Shown here one piece after another: positions 38,504 through 51,249 of a stretch of 64,000 nucleotides of DNA. The position numbers and the translations under genes were made by a program. Source of the stretch: Bradysia coprophila. Lineage: Eukaryota > Arthropoda > Insecta > Diptera > Sciaridae. Position 1 is the first letter of the stretch. The number at the start of each line of letters is the position of its first letter. The notes under the pieces were generated by a model. It made no database searches, was not told the origin of the DNA, and was given only the letters and a program-made list of their open reading frames with translations. The DNA lies in NCBI RefSeq assembly GCF_014529535.1, contig NW_023503670.1, positions 1,550,001 to 1,614,000 on the forward strand. The letters are read 5' to 3'.

Positions 38504-38746
38504 ATGCAAAATAATTTCGTTTTCGAGGGCTTCAGATTTGCGAGTAGAGTGACTTCGATTGAAAAACTGAATCATCAACAGTACTTGTTGGGGATCAAGT
38601 ATGGCATGTTTGGTATCGTTGAAAAGCTTATTCCTCAGGCTACAATATCCGCGAAAAATAAGTTTGAAATAAAGCTACCAGAAGGGTACAGAAGTGACCG
38701 AATTTCACCGAGGGTAGCGGAAAAAGTAACTTCTCTGAAAATGTAA
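38504..38746 (+). CDS. Hypothetical 80-aa protein
   Basis: A complete ATG-to-TAA frame starting MQNNFVFEGFRFASRV and ending VTSLKM. It is mixed hydrophobic and basic, with a possible short helix around YGMFGIVEKLI. No signal peptide, membrane segment or family motif was recognised. It lies alone between the divergent Psi and M16 starts. The composition is more protein-like than the neighbouring frames, but it may be chance. Confidence 0.3.
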   Translation: MQNNFVFEGFRFASRVTSIEKLNHQQYLLGIKYGMFGIVEKLIPQATISAKNKFEIKLPEGYRSDRISPRVAEKVTSLKM

Positions 38747-39844
38747 CATAGAAGAATATTTTCAATTTTTTTTTTCGTCATTCGAAAGAGCTTACTAACC
38801 GCTTCTAGAATCAATCTTAACTGGCTGGGTCGGTCACTTTGTCAGGGATATATTACTCTTCGAAAATGGTGAAATTTTGACTTTCAACAGTTATTGCTCC
38901 GAGAGCAAATGACCGAAAGCAATATTTTTTACACAGAAGATATTAGAATTGTTCCCTCTACCGATCCCCATTAAAATTTGTGATCAGGCTGTGTCTGACT
39001 GCTCGTGGTAGCGCATCCACTGGTTCTCAGAAACGGCTCAGGGGTTCGGGCTAATTTTTTCCTGTGTGATGTTCTTGTCCATCACTCATTATAAATATGA
39101 AAAAAAGTTATTGGTGGTCGGCGGTCCCTATTTAATCTCGTTTCAAACCAACCGTGTTAGACCTACAATACAGTTAAATAAAAAACGTCGAAATATCTAA
39201 TATGAAAGTGTTTTTTCCGAATACCTTTAATGTCATAGAGTAAGGAAATGGTTCTACCATTAATCGTTCAACAAGCGAGTCGCCACCGGTCAGCAGTGCG
39301 TTTTCATTTTCACAAGTTGGCACACTTGCATTGGTACATTATAGATCATCTTCAAGGCCGTTTGAAATGCCATTCACGTCAAGAAATGCCATTCAGGTTT
39401 AAAAAAACTCATATAAATGAATGAATGAAACATTTAACGAAACCAAAGTGAGGTTACGTCTGAAAGTACCCTTTCTTGAAGATGATTTATACCACTTGAA
39501 AACCCGTGCTTACACCTACATAATAAACACCTACTAAACGAGCTAACCATAATCTGTTGTAACGATTACACTAAGTACAAAGTTTGTGAGGCTGTGTAAA
39601 ATGCTTGAAAAATGCCTGAAAATGAGCGTTCACAACAGGTTTACATCATCCGTAATACATTTTGTGTCAAAATTGTTCGCAGTTATTTACGAATCGATTG
39701 AGGAGGCCGAAAGAGTTACGTATTAAGTTTTATCATATACGCGCGGGGTTCGGATGTCAAAATTATTTAACTAGAAGAATAATGCAAAGATTACACTTCA
39801 GGTCTATGTTGTTGTCTCGTTTTCGCTTATGTAATAAAATGAAG

Positions 39845-39901
39845 TACACACTTGTCACTATCAATCTCGGCAAGCCTCGACTTCTTCGTGACAAGTGTGT
39901 A
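39845..39901. repeat. 57-bp hairpin
   Basis: TACACACTTGTCAC and GTGACAAGTGTGTA form 14-base exact arms around a loop TATCAATCTCGGCAAG... in intergenic DNA. Confidence 0.6.
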
Positions 39902-39962
39902 ATATATATTATATGATGCCTACTGCGCGCGAAAGTTGAAAAATGCAATGAACGTCAACACA

Positions 39963-40040
39963 TGGTATGGTCGAATATCAAACTTTGTATATAGCGGAGG
40001 ACATCGCTATGTCCTCCGATTTGTATGAACAGACCATACC
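39963..40040. repeat. 78-bp nested palindrome
   Basis: The outer GGTATGGTC and GACCATACC pair, and the inner CGGAGGACAT/ATGTCCTCCG arms (39995-40004 and 40009-40018) close on a CGCT tetraloop. It could be a MITE remnant or a structured RNA element. Confidence 0.55.
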
Positions 40041-40390
40041 TGGCTTATACTTTCATTGGAAAAATGTAAACCCAAGGGCCGAAAGTGACAGAAAAATGTA
40101 AGCCAATGGGGCGACAGCGAAGCTTTCGCCGCGTAGTCTTACATATCTGTTTTTAGGCAATTTCGCTTGCATGATGGGTCTCTTTTTCAGAACCTACTGT
40201 GTTCTCATATCTTAACGAAAAACGTCAATCCAAAAAGACCGAATGTACGAAAATAAAAATTCACTGGCTTGCAAGCAGTGAAGGCTCAGTTTCTATAGCA
40301 AACATCAAAAAACAATCATCACGATCATCACCCGGCCGCCTGTCAAAAATTTGTTGAAATCAGATTCCCATATTCTCCGATTGAATTACA

Positions 40391-43300
40391 ATGGCTACGC
40401 TAAAATTGCTCGTATCAGCTAATGCAAATGGAACGGTACCCGTTGCTAAATACGAGTCTCCATCCACCGGATTGAAAGTAGTCGTCGCAAATGTCGAGGG
40501 TAATTATTTTCTTTTGCTTTGTGTGTTATCGTTTCTCCATCGTCACCATCTGCTACAAATGTTTACTTTAAGGTCCGCTCTGCTGTGGTTTCTTTGTTGT
40601 TGGTAGGTTTTAACTTTATTTAGAAAGACAAGATCCTCATGCTTTGATCAAACTTTAAGCAACGGAAGCACACGATGATGATGGACTGCCCCACACTTTA
40701 GAGCATTTGATTTTCCTTGGATCAGAAGAATATCCGTACAAAGGAGTGCTCGATTTGCTAGCTAATCGCTGTCTAGCATCCGGGACGAACGCATGGACGG
40801 GCACGTAAACCTGAACTGATTTCAAAGCCACTGTAACTAATGTTTCCATTTCTGCCATTCAGATACTGATCATACGTGCTATACGATGACAACTGCCGGG
40901 AAAGATGGATTCTTGGAATTGCTTCCCATTTATTTGGATCATGTTTTATTTCCAACGTTGACCGATAGTGGTTTCATAACCGAAGTTCATCACATCTCTG
41001 GAGAGGGTGAGGATGGAGGTGTTGTTTATTGTGAGATGCAAGGTAGGGAGAATTCCGGCGAGTCGAGAACCCATTTGGAGTTGATTAGAGCAATCTATCC
41101 GAATTGTGGCTACAGCTCGGAAACTGGGGGAATAATGCACAATCTTCGAACGAGCACAACCAATAAAAAGGTTTGTGCGTCTGTTTGAATGAAAAAGTTA
41201 AAAGTAAAAAAAAATCGTCGTTTAGGTTCGTCAATACCATGCTGACTTCTATCGACCTGAAAATCTTACTTGCATCATTGCCGGTCAAATTGATATCGAG
41301 GAAATCAGTCGAGCACTGGCACCATTAGAGAAAAAAATTCTGTCCAAGCCATTAAAAGAAGCGTTCGTTAGACCATGGCAGACGCCAGTTGCATCATTCA
41401 ACGAATCGGTTAATAAAAAAGTCGAGTATCCGGCCGATGAAGAGGATTGCGGACTACTTAGTATCGGTTGGAGAGGACCAAAATGTACAACGGAAAACTT
41501 AAAATTAACTTCGTGCTCCGTGTTGATGCGCTATCTAAGTGATACATCGGTTAGCCCACTTCAACGAGAATTCGTAGAAATTCCAGATCCATTTGCCAGT
41601 CAAATATCGTTCAACATTGTCGAAAATACGGAATCACTGCTGTATTTTACCTTTGAGAATGTTCCATTGGACAAAATTGAAGCAATTCTACCGAAATTGC
41701 AGTCCATTTTGAAGAACATTGCAGATGGGATCGAAAAAATTGACACAAATCGTTTGAGGAATATCCTAGAGCGTAGCATCTTGGAGTATTTGAGCAATCT
41801 TGAAAGTAATCCGCACGAAGCTATCTCATTTATGGTTATCGGTGATGTTCTGTACGGCAATACACCGGACGATGTTAGTTTTCAAATCTTGTCGGTTGTC
41901 ATTCGTTCCCCATTTATAAAAAAAACCTTTCTCGTTTCAGTTCGACATGCGACTGAATGTCCATAAGCAACTTGAGTATCTACAGACTGTAAACGAATCG
42001 TACTGGCTGGATCTCCTCAAGGAGTACATGATCGATGTATGAAATTCAATTTTCCATCGTCAAATGCACATTTTTCAAAAGCGATTATTTTCAGTCGAAA
42101 TATGCGGTGATCAAAGGTTATCCTAGCATTGCCGAACAACAACGAATCGCGCAAGATAAAGATCGCATTGAAAAGCAACGTGAGGAATTGGGACCCGAGG
42201 GCCTGGAAACTAAAGCAGCAGAACTACTAGATGCAATGACAAAGAATGCTATACCTCCACCGGACAAAATGTTAACGGAAGTACCCATACCTAGCACCGA
42301 TGGAATTCACTTTCATCCATCGAATATTTATCGAACCGGCGATCCCGATGACCTTCCTGCCGGATTGGATCTAAATGCTTGGCCTGTATATTCTGAGGCC
42401 ATTGACATTCACACCAATTTTGTTTATGTAAGGCAAACCCCTAACTGACGATTGAAAGGGGAATAATTGCAAACGATTGCCGTTTCTTCCAGATGATTGT
42501 CGCATTAAATACGCACTCCGTGCCGAAAGAACTTCGTCCCTATCTGCTAATGCTGTTGGATTTGATCATAGAGTCGCCAATACGGGACGGTGACACCATC
42601 ATTCCCTACGAAGAAGTTGTCACAGCGCTCGAAAAGGACACCATTACAATGGGAACACGCCTTGGCCTGGAATCGAATGCAGCGTTCAGTTGTGGTCCAT
42701 TTTCGCACACCGCCTCATTGATGATTCAGGTGGAAACGAAGAAGTATGAAAAGGGCGTAAAATGGTTGGCTGACCTACTTCACCACACTGAGTTCACAGT
42801 GGATCGGGCTCGAGTTATTGCCGCTAAAATGGCCAATTCTGTTACTCAGGCGAAAAGGAAAGGCAACTTTGTTGTTAAAGAGTTGCTGAAGTCGTTGTAT
42901 TACGAAAATGGTGAGCGCGACACGAAAGATTTGATTTGCTTAACTGTCCGAGGTCTAAAAGTTTGAATCTTTCCAGATACAAACGTTAAATTCAGCTCAA
43001 TGCTGTATCAACAGAAATTTTTGAATTCCATATTAACGAAACTGGGCGATCCGGAGGCCGCTAAAAGTGTTCTATCGGACTTAAATCAAGTGCGTAACAT
43101 CATAACGTCGACCAAAAATCTTAGCCTACACGTAGCCGCCGATTGGCGTAAAATGAGCTCACTTAACATTGATTTAAACAGTCCGTGGCAGCTAATTGCA
43201 AGGAAAGATGAGGCACCGTGCAGAGAAAAGTATGGAAAATTTACATTTGTCGACCGTTCAGTAAATTAACTTTCCTTTGCTTCAGGATGACTATAATTCC

Positions 43301-44314
43301 GGACTGGAAAATAATGAAGTCACACGAAAAAATTTCATGTCATGGCTCTGTGGTACAGTAATTCGCTGTTATTTGTGCGTGGTGATCAATTCATTTCAAT
43401 AATTTTTGTTTGTTCGATCAGGTTGGAATGGGTTGCATCGAAAGTGCATTCCTTTATCATGCCTCTCCTTCCGTCTGTTCTTTCATGGACGCTGATCTAC
43501 CCGCCTTAAATCTATTTCTTCAATACTTGACTCAATTGGAGGGACCATTGTGGAAACAGATTCGTGGTGCAGGACTCGCCTATGGTTACAATTTGAGTTT
43601 AATGCCTCACGAGGGACTGTTGTATTTAGCATTGTACAGGGCCACCAATGTAACAGCTGCATTTAAGGAAACTAAAGCTATCATTGTAAGTGCCAGTGCC
43701 TGGCCAGACGCACCGACTTCCAATTTGGTTGCCAGAAATTAGTCTTTTACCCGCAACGAACCAAATAGAAGTCGACGTGACTGAGCCTGGCACCCAGAAC
43801 TCAAATAATTTATGTGTATTAGGAAGCACTCCTTCAACCGGATGGCGTTTGGGATCCAACTCAATTAGAATCCGCAAAAAGTTCATTGATTTTCGAGGTC
43901 ATCGAGCGCGAGAAATCCGTTGGTGATTTGGTCGTACAGTCGTTGTTGTCAACGTTTAAGATGGTTCCGAAAGACTACAATCGATTAATGGTGAAGGTGG
44001 GTCATATTTGCAGTATAATGCGGCGAAAAGGACGATTTGTGTAATTGTTTATCGATTGCAGAAAATTAATGCCGTCACCGTTGACGATCTTAGACGCGTG
44101 GGTCAAACGTATGTTTCGAGATTATTCACCGACGATGCAAAGACGATGATAACTTGCCACCCCGATAAAGCTAACGACGTGGCGACCTCATTTTTAGAGT
44201 AATTTTATTGAATTCGGCGAAATTTACACAATTTTCACCATTCACTTCATCTTCAGGTTTGGAAGAAAATTGACTGTTCAATCACTGGACGATAGCCTTT
44301 TGGCGCAGTTCTAG
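40391..44314 (+). CDS. M16-family zinc metallopeptidase (C05D11.1-like, PreP/Cym1 relative)
   Basis: A large single-chain inverzincin-type peptidase; substrate and location are unknown, and no mitochondrial presequence is evident. Exons are 40391-40499, 40573-40602, 40660-40800, 40863-41170, 41226-41873, 41941-42036, 42095-42427, 42493-42910, 42977-43230, 43286-43357, 43422-43685, 43823-43996, 44062-44198 and 44257-44314, giving about 1013 aa. The zinc motif HxxEH is His58-T-L-Glu61-His62 (LPHTLEHLIFLG). Glu151 in VVYCEMQGREN is the probable third ligand. Two oddities: the intron after 40800 starts GC (GCACGT) yet closes ...WTDTDHT perfectly. After exon 9 (REK) the sequence reads AAGTATGG, so a GT donor costs one base and loses the frame. 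Everything downstream is well conserved, so a missing G in this sequence is the simplest reading. AATAAA is at 44371. Confidence 0.92.
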
Positions 44315-44376
44315 TCGCAACGATTAATACAAGCAGGTAGCCTTTCGGCACAGGGTTTTCTTTTCATTAAAATAAA

Positions 44377-44545
44377 GAGTGATTCTTTTGAGAAACGACC
44401 TACCGAAATCGGACGCATCTTCAGTTGCGTTAACAGGTTTTTGATGTTTCCGTAGAATTTTGGATGCACACGAACCGTTTGAAATTAGTTAAAATAGTCA
44501 AAGATGTGTCCGATTTCTGTAGGTCGTTTTTCAAAAGAATCGCTC
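44377..44545. mobile_element. 169-bp MITE with 41-bp TIRs, abutting the M16 polyadenylation signal
   Basis: GAGTGATTCTTTTGAGAAAC then GACCTACCGAAATCGGA is mirrored by TCCGATTTCTGTAGGTCG then TTTTTCAAAAGAATCGCTC. Four or five mismatches separate the arms. It begins one base after AATAAA (44371-44376), the best M16 polyadenylation signal. Confidence 0.8.
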
Positions 44546-47500
44546 AAATCAAATTGTCACTCTTCCGTAGACTATTCACTAGGTTGATGCAATAAATTTT
44601 TCTTACACGTTTTCTTTGCAACATAAAATCTGTGTTTTGTATGGAGGTGATGGAATACTTTCATTGGAGATTATCCCATCAATTACTGATGGAACAGCAT
44701 ACCGTGTTGACCAATATTCCTACTGATCGTAAAAAGAAGCCGACTAAACTGAAAGCAGATATTCCAACCTCTTCCGAAAACTAAAAGATTCGCAATAGTT
44801 ATTTTCATGTGTCGGGGCCGAAAACGGGGGTTTAAACAGAAATTTTCTCGGGTTTTCAGCCCCTTACATGAATAGTTGTATACGCATCTGGTGTGGATGA
44901 TTTAACTATTTTAGACACTTTCGCTTGTCACTTTGTTCGGGCTGCAACTACTAGCAACCGTCCACAACAGATACGTAAATACCTATTGATGCCAGTCAGA
45001 ATCAAAGCGGCAGATAAATTACAAGCACCACACAATAAATCTAGTCTGCGCTGTTTCCCAATTCTTCAACAGGTTACCTGGTCTGGCATACCCAACAGAA
45101 CCACTCACCTCTATTTTAATGATTCCGTTGCCATTCACAACATTTATCGACGTTTATACCATACCATAAAATCTTAGACTAATAGCCTTTGGTCCGAAGC
45201 CAGCCAAAGGTGACTGTTGTTTCCACTAAAATTTTTACGATGGCAAAATGGATGTATGAGCTATAATAGTAAGTGTTGGTCGAATATTTTCTCCAATTTA
45301 TTGGCAATAGAACAAATCGTACACAAAAGTCTCAATGTTAAGTCAACACCAGCGAAATTTTGAGTTTATCCAGTTTTTCCATGTCAGTATTTGCATACCA
45401 AAATGACAGATTTTTTTCTGATTGTGAGAATTTTGTAAAAAAAAAAAACAAAACAATTCTAAGAAACTATCTACAAATTCACAGAATCTGACAGATATTT
45501 TTGACCAGCGTGATTTTAGACTGACCAGTTTGGTGCGTCTGAACAAAAACAACAGGACATTGACTGATACACGTCGTACACGCCACAAAATCTAGTTTAA
45601 TTTAACGAACGAAGATGCCAACGAAAATTAATAACTTAGAGGTATCATGACTGGACTCCCGCTTCTTTTAAAACTACTAGAGAGTAGACCGCTTAAAACG
45701 TCTTGAAACTTGTTTATCAAACCTTGGTTGGACTGAAGAGCCGACACGGCTTTTTTTAGTACAGGAAAGGGAAACCAAATTTCAGCATAATATTGCTTCA
45801 GCTGATTCACTTACACAAACAAAACTGGTTATAATTATGAGTGTTTATATACGGATTTAACAGTACACGTATGTGCGTGAGACACCTTTATTAGATATGT
45901 ATGCTCGTAATTTTTTTTTTCATCGGCTCGACTTGAAGACGTTAAAAAATGGGGTATCACATATATTCAGTCAATTTTAGCGACTGGTGGGGCAAATATC
46001 CCGAGCGAAAAAAATCAACGAAAAAGTTTACCGACAAATGTCGAAAAATTGGAAACTTAACTTGTATCTTTATTCGACCCTCCATTCAAAAGCAAGGGTT
46101 CAATCCGTAATTGCCCATGTTAAATTTTCATTTTTGCATCTTTTTCGATCAGCGTAGATACATCAACCATAACGAAGAAAAGTACACAGATTCTAAGTAT
46201 ATTGGTAGTTAACTGCTCTATGCTCTATACCGAATTTCTGCTTTGTTAAATTTGTGTAATCTGACACGAATTCGCCATTTCTATATGCGAAAAAACGTTT
46301 TCATTTTGTATTATCCAGCGGAAATGACGTCATTTTTTAAGAAAAATGCTTATAGGCACCAGCCAGACCTTTTCCGGCTTATGTATTCCACTGATTTCTT
46401 GATCTGTACGAGAATTCAATTAGCAAAAAAAAGATTTGAGTTTGAGCATTTTCATCAAACCAAGTTTGGAGATGTCTGTATTGAAATGTTGGAAGACCGA
46501 TGGTGAATAGCTAAATGTATAAACAAAGCAGACAGGAAAGTTGTTAAATTTTCGAAGAAATTATTGGTCATTGGCCTTTTCACTGTGAAGAAATGCTTTT
46601 AAAAATTAGTTAAATAGAAACAATCGTCACAAAATAAACCTTAAAACGTGAACTACTCTGAAATAATCACTAAATAATCACCAAATAATCCAAATAATCA
46701 ACTTGTCATTTAGCAAATACCATCCAAAATGTCCAGTTTCTAGGCCACTTCCATAATATGACGAACAAATGAATAATGACAAGTTTTTAAGCGTGCAGTA
46801 GCCTCAAGAGTGACTCAAACGTCCTAAAATAATCTCAAATAATCACTAAATAATACAAATAATCCTCGAAATAATCACGAAATATATTTATATTTTCTAT
46901 TTTGCTCCGAGTTTTTCCTCAAAGTCCAAATCAACGTATTACACCACTAGAGTAACCAAAGAAGTTATTTGGAGCTTACAGCGGGTAAAATACGTCACGA
47001 AATTGAAAAATCAAGTTTCGTGTCATTATTGACCTGAGCTTCGCCTCTTATCAACAAACTTTACACGAAAACAGGACTTTTAGACTTTTTATCACTTGTT
47101 ATGTAAATTTTGAAATATCATTTTGATTCCTTCGAAAAAAAAGAGTGGTTCATCCCTCGCCTTAAAATGGGTAAGGAAATGACCTTGACAGTGTAAGGCT
47201 TGTCAGACATGCAGTAGTTATTCAAAATTACAGATAGAACGAATTTGAAAGAAATTCCGGAGTATTACTTCATAACATATAGTGCGAATCGACGGCTTTA
47301 CGATAAACTGTTCCGTAAACTAAGAATGATCAAAGTTCAGACATTACTCGTCCACGGTTCGGAACAATGACATACGGTCGATTTCCCAAAGTAAATTTTA
47401 CATACAAAAAATAAACCTGCCGTAGAAAATTGAATAAACTATTTAGGGTCATATCGTCTAACCTTTTTTTGCAAACGAAACGGTTATGGTCAAATGACTG

Positions 47501-50500
47501 TGAGAATATTTTACGGCGCTTATTTTCGAAGAGGACAGTTCCTTTTTCAATTGAATTAATTTTATGAAAACTTTAAGATGACTTGCGTCTGTATTAGCAT
47601 CTTAGAGTTGGGTGTTTATTGTGTTACGGTTTGTGTTTTGCCGTATCGAACGACAATATTTGCAATTTCTGAAATGAAAATTCCGAATTGTAATACAACC
47701 TTTTTTTGGCTGAATTAGCTGGCATGATGGTCTTCCGATATCGAATACACAAATACGTTTTCTTCTCTCTATTTTCAGAAAAGAAAAAAAAAAACAGAAA
47801 TAAACGAAAATTAGTCTATTTCTATTTCGACCCTCATCATTAGGTTTGTGTTATACGATTTTCTCTTATTTTATATTCACCAAAACCGAATGGGCAAGAC
47901 ATTTTAGAACTTTTCGCCCATAACTAAATGGATTAAAATGTTAAACTCTTATTTCCTTCCATATACGTTATGTGTTCGAGCCACACACTCATGCTATATT
48001 ATGCCTAAACCAAATTATATTCAGTTTTCAGTCATGATATTATTTATTATATATAGTCCATTGATTATTCGATTTCCTTGCTGCAGGCCCTTTTCCTAGT
48101 TTATATATATTAAAAACGACTGAATTCTTGTATCAACCAGGCAGAACGTGGTCGGAATAAATTCAGTTTAGGTAAAATGTATCACGGAAATTCATCATCA
48201 TAATCAAGCTGGTTAAATTTTATTAATTTTACTTTACAAATCAGCAGAAATGTATACCTTCTACATACCATATGCCATGTGCCACATCTCTGTTCGTCCT
48301 ATTGCTTTAGCCGGGAGAATTTAGCAAAATTTATTACCCCAAATTACAAAATAAACAAATTTCTCTTGTTGGGATAAAGGTGATTGACGAACATTTCCGA
48401 CGATATTATTATTTTTCTGGAATTAATTAGCCGTGTGGGTAGATGCAAGTGGATCAAGAGGTTAAAGTTGATTGACGAGAATGCTAACGATATTTCGTTT
48501 GAAATTAATTATTTGCGTGTTGTATGCAACAGCATCAAGTAATTGGAAAACTATTTGAGATAATCTTCCTGAACTAATTTATAAATTGCAACTTAATTTA
48601 GTTCGTTACCCAACTTTGAAACATTTGTCTTAAAACAAGAAATTATGCGTCTGACACAAGTTATTGTACTGGTTTGCACATGTAAAAACTGACACTTTCA
48701 TATCTAAGCTGTTCTTCACCGCTTTTCGGCTTTCTCTTTTTTTTGTTCAACATGTTACAGACGGCAAACATATGACCAGTATTATAATCGGGTCTATTAC
48801 TTCCATCGATGAAAGTATCTTTAATCGGTTGATTTCAAGTCTTGTACTTCAATATTTTTAACATGCGTTTTGCAATATGAATAACCCAGAGCTTATCATT
48901 ATTTTTATCGTCGTTATAGAAAACAGATGAATAGCCGTATGAGACAGGTTAAAATAACGTACGAAATGAGAGAAATCTTAGAAACGGAGAATAACTGTAC
49001 GAACAGCTTAGATACGAGAGCTGCAGTTTTTACGTGTGCAAAACAGTAGTTAGTTTGCAAACTAAATCGTTATCTTAATGATTGATTGATTAATTTCGAA
49101 AATATTTTCTGCTTATTCGGGAGATTCCTCTCCATGAAAATTCTACACTAACCGTACACGAAAATACAAAATCGGAGACTGAACCGAATCGTTCGATGTT
49201 GATGATGAAATTCACCATTAAATTTCCGAAAAATTCTTTCTTTATCATCGTTAAGGGAATGTAAGAAACCAGACAAAATTTAAAGCTTTTAATCGAGTCG
49301 ATTGAAATTTTTTTACATATTTTCCCCAGACATATTCCGTTCACAATTATTTTCCACTCGATTTGATCCATGTCCCATGGAATAAATCAGTTCATTGTCG
49401 ACTTATTGATCTTGTCCTTAGAATGAAATTTTTAACGATCAATTTTGATGACTAAATTGTCTATTTTCCGGTTGATAATTTGACTGCCTTTCGACCGTCT
49501 GGATATGAAGTAAGATATGTGAATAGGGTCAAATAGAATTTTGACGAGGACTGAAGCCTTATACATATGTCATGCATAATATATTAAAATTTCACAAAAC
49601 AGCAAACAGCCCATGTAATGCGAATGTTATATGCCATGATGTGAAGTCACATTACAGCTAAATATAATTTATAAACTTCTGATGTTCAGGCGGATTAGGC
49701 ATGGCATAACACATCTTGTCGTAATGGTTTACATATAGAAGGTCACCGCTGAAAAGTGGTATAAATGCAATCAAAGCCCACGTATCATGTACTGTACAGA
49801 GTGTGGACGTGGACACAAAAAGTTTTTGCAATGCCAAATAAACCGTCCAAAATTCAATATATTCAAATTACATTACAGACACAGTTTTTTCCCCTCCTCC
49901 TTCTCCAATGATGTTGTTCAAAGTGTTCGAAAACAGACTATCGTTATCGCAGCGCACCAGAAAACCTTTTTAAAACAGGTCACCGGTTTTTATGTTTGAT
50001 AGATGAAAATAAAGAGAGAGAAAAAAAGTTGAGCTACCCACAATATATTTTAATCATTTTGTGTGACATGAAACGGAAATCATTTCTATCCCGGTAACAT
50101 CACACATACGTCGAGAGTGTGGACTGGAGTGGGGTGCATATATCTATCCATTTTGTGTGAGATTCCATAATAATATTATGTGTAACAACAAAGCGACACT
50201 ACACACTATACAATGGGTGTGAAGTGAGAAATTCGTGATTCATATGCGGAACAGAAATTGGTCGATTTATATATTACGAAACGGTGGTGGCAATAGATTG
50301 AACCTGATGGGTAGTTCATTATTATATGATTCAAAGATTTCCGCATGATTCCATTAGATCTGTGAAATTTAAAATATGCCAAAAGAGCCAAAACCGGATT
50401 CTACATTCAAATGCTCAATGATTAATGTTGACGGAAAGAAAAGTTTTTTAAATTCTGCAAATGTTTTAGGTTTTTCGTCCTTCATATAAATAAACTTTTA

Positions 50501-51065
50501 CAGAAGTAGATTCGATTTAAAAATGTGAAACTGTGAACGGAATACCAAATGTGTTGATTAATTTGTCACTTATAATTTGTTCATCATGAAGCCCATAATA
50601 ACGGAAAGAAACTTTTGGATACAATTTTTCTGATGGAATTCATTTCCCGAATGTTAAAAGGTTCCATCAGTGCGAGATGACTTTTTTTTTGTTTCGCGCT
50701 ATTGTGTCTTTTTAATCATGATCAGTATTTTAACGTTTATTTAGTTCAGTATTTCAAGGACTATTTTTGGGAAAATATTTTCCCGAATTTCAGGATTTTC
50801 ACAATTTTTTTTTTTGAAAATTAAGGAACGAAGGCCCTAAATTAGGTTCATATTTTATATCAACGACCACTGAATAATTTGTCAGAATTAATTCATTGAA
50901 AAATCATCAAAAAAGAATGTTGGATTTTGATGTAACGAAAAGGTGAGTTGGCAAGAAAGGCTTTATTTAATGGGCGAATACACATTAGGCTTTACTTTCG
51001 TCGTATTCCCAACAATTTTGCACCAAAAAATACGACGATATTGAACGATACGATAGTTAGATATG
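44546..51065. other. 6.5-kb gene-poor spacer
   Basis: No supported gene on either strand; the open frames here lack motifs. It includes a small hairpin at 44796-44880 and AAATAATC-rich minisatellite-like patches at about 46655-46700 and 46830-46875. Confidence 0.5.
44796..44880. repeat. 85-bp imperfect hairpin
   Basis: TTTTCATGTGTCGGGGCCGA pairs with CAGCCCCTTACATGAATA across a core with AACGGGGG and CTCGGGTTTT. Confidence 0.5.
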
Positions 51066-51249
51066 TATAACATATGACGCACAAGATACCGAAGCAGAAT
51101 ATATGAAAAAAAATTGACATGAGAATCGACAAAATACTGAACATGTGATTCTGTTAAATATTACGAAATATAGTATTCTCAACTGACATTGGATGGTAAT
51201 GTGTATCCGCCTTTAAGATACCAAATTTCACTTGATTTAAAAAGGGATG
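51066..51249 (+). repeat. 184-bp direct repeat, left copy
   Basis: TATAACATATGACGC through AAAAGGGATG, the same 184 bases as at 52882-53065 except for about one substitution (GAAGCAG here, GAAGCCG there). It flanks a 1.6-kb insertion. Confidence 0.92.

Larger units (their letters stand above)
37958..40390. other. Divergent spacer between Psi and M16 peptidase
   Basis: Apart from the 80-aa frame and the two small hairpins listed separately, nothing is recognised. Both promoters should lie here; neither shows a clear TATA box. Confidence 0.45.

Noticed and set aside
46060-46110. tRNA gene suggested by GGTTCAATCC
   Set aside because: No matching acceptor stem, D arm or anticodon arm could be folded at proper distances.
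49787-49999. Possible zinc-finger protein from MYCTECGRGHKK
   Set aside because: Only one Cys pair with no second ligand pair; the rest of the frame is featureless.
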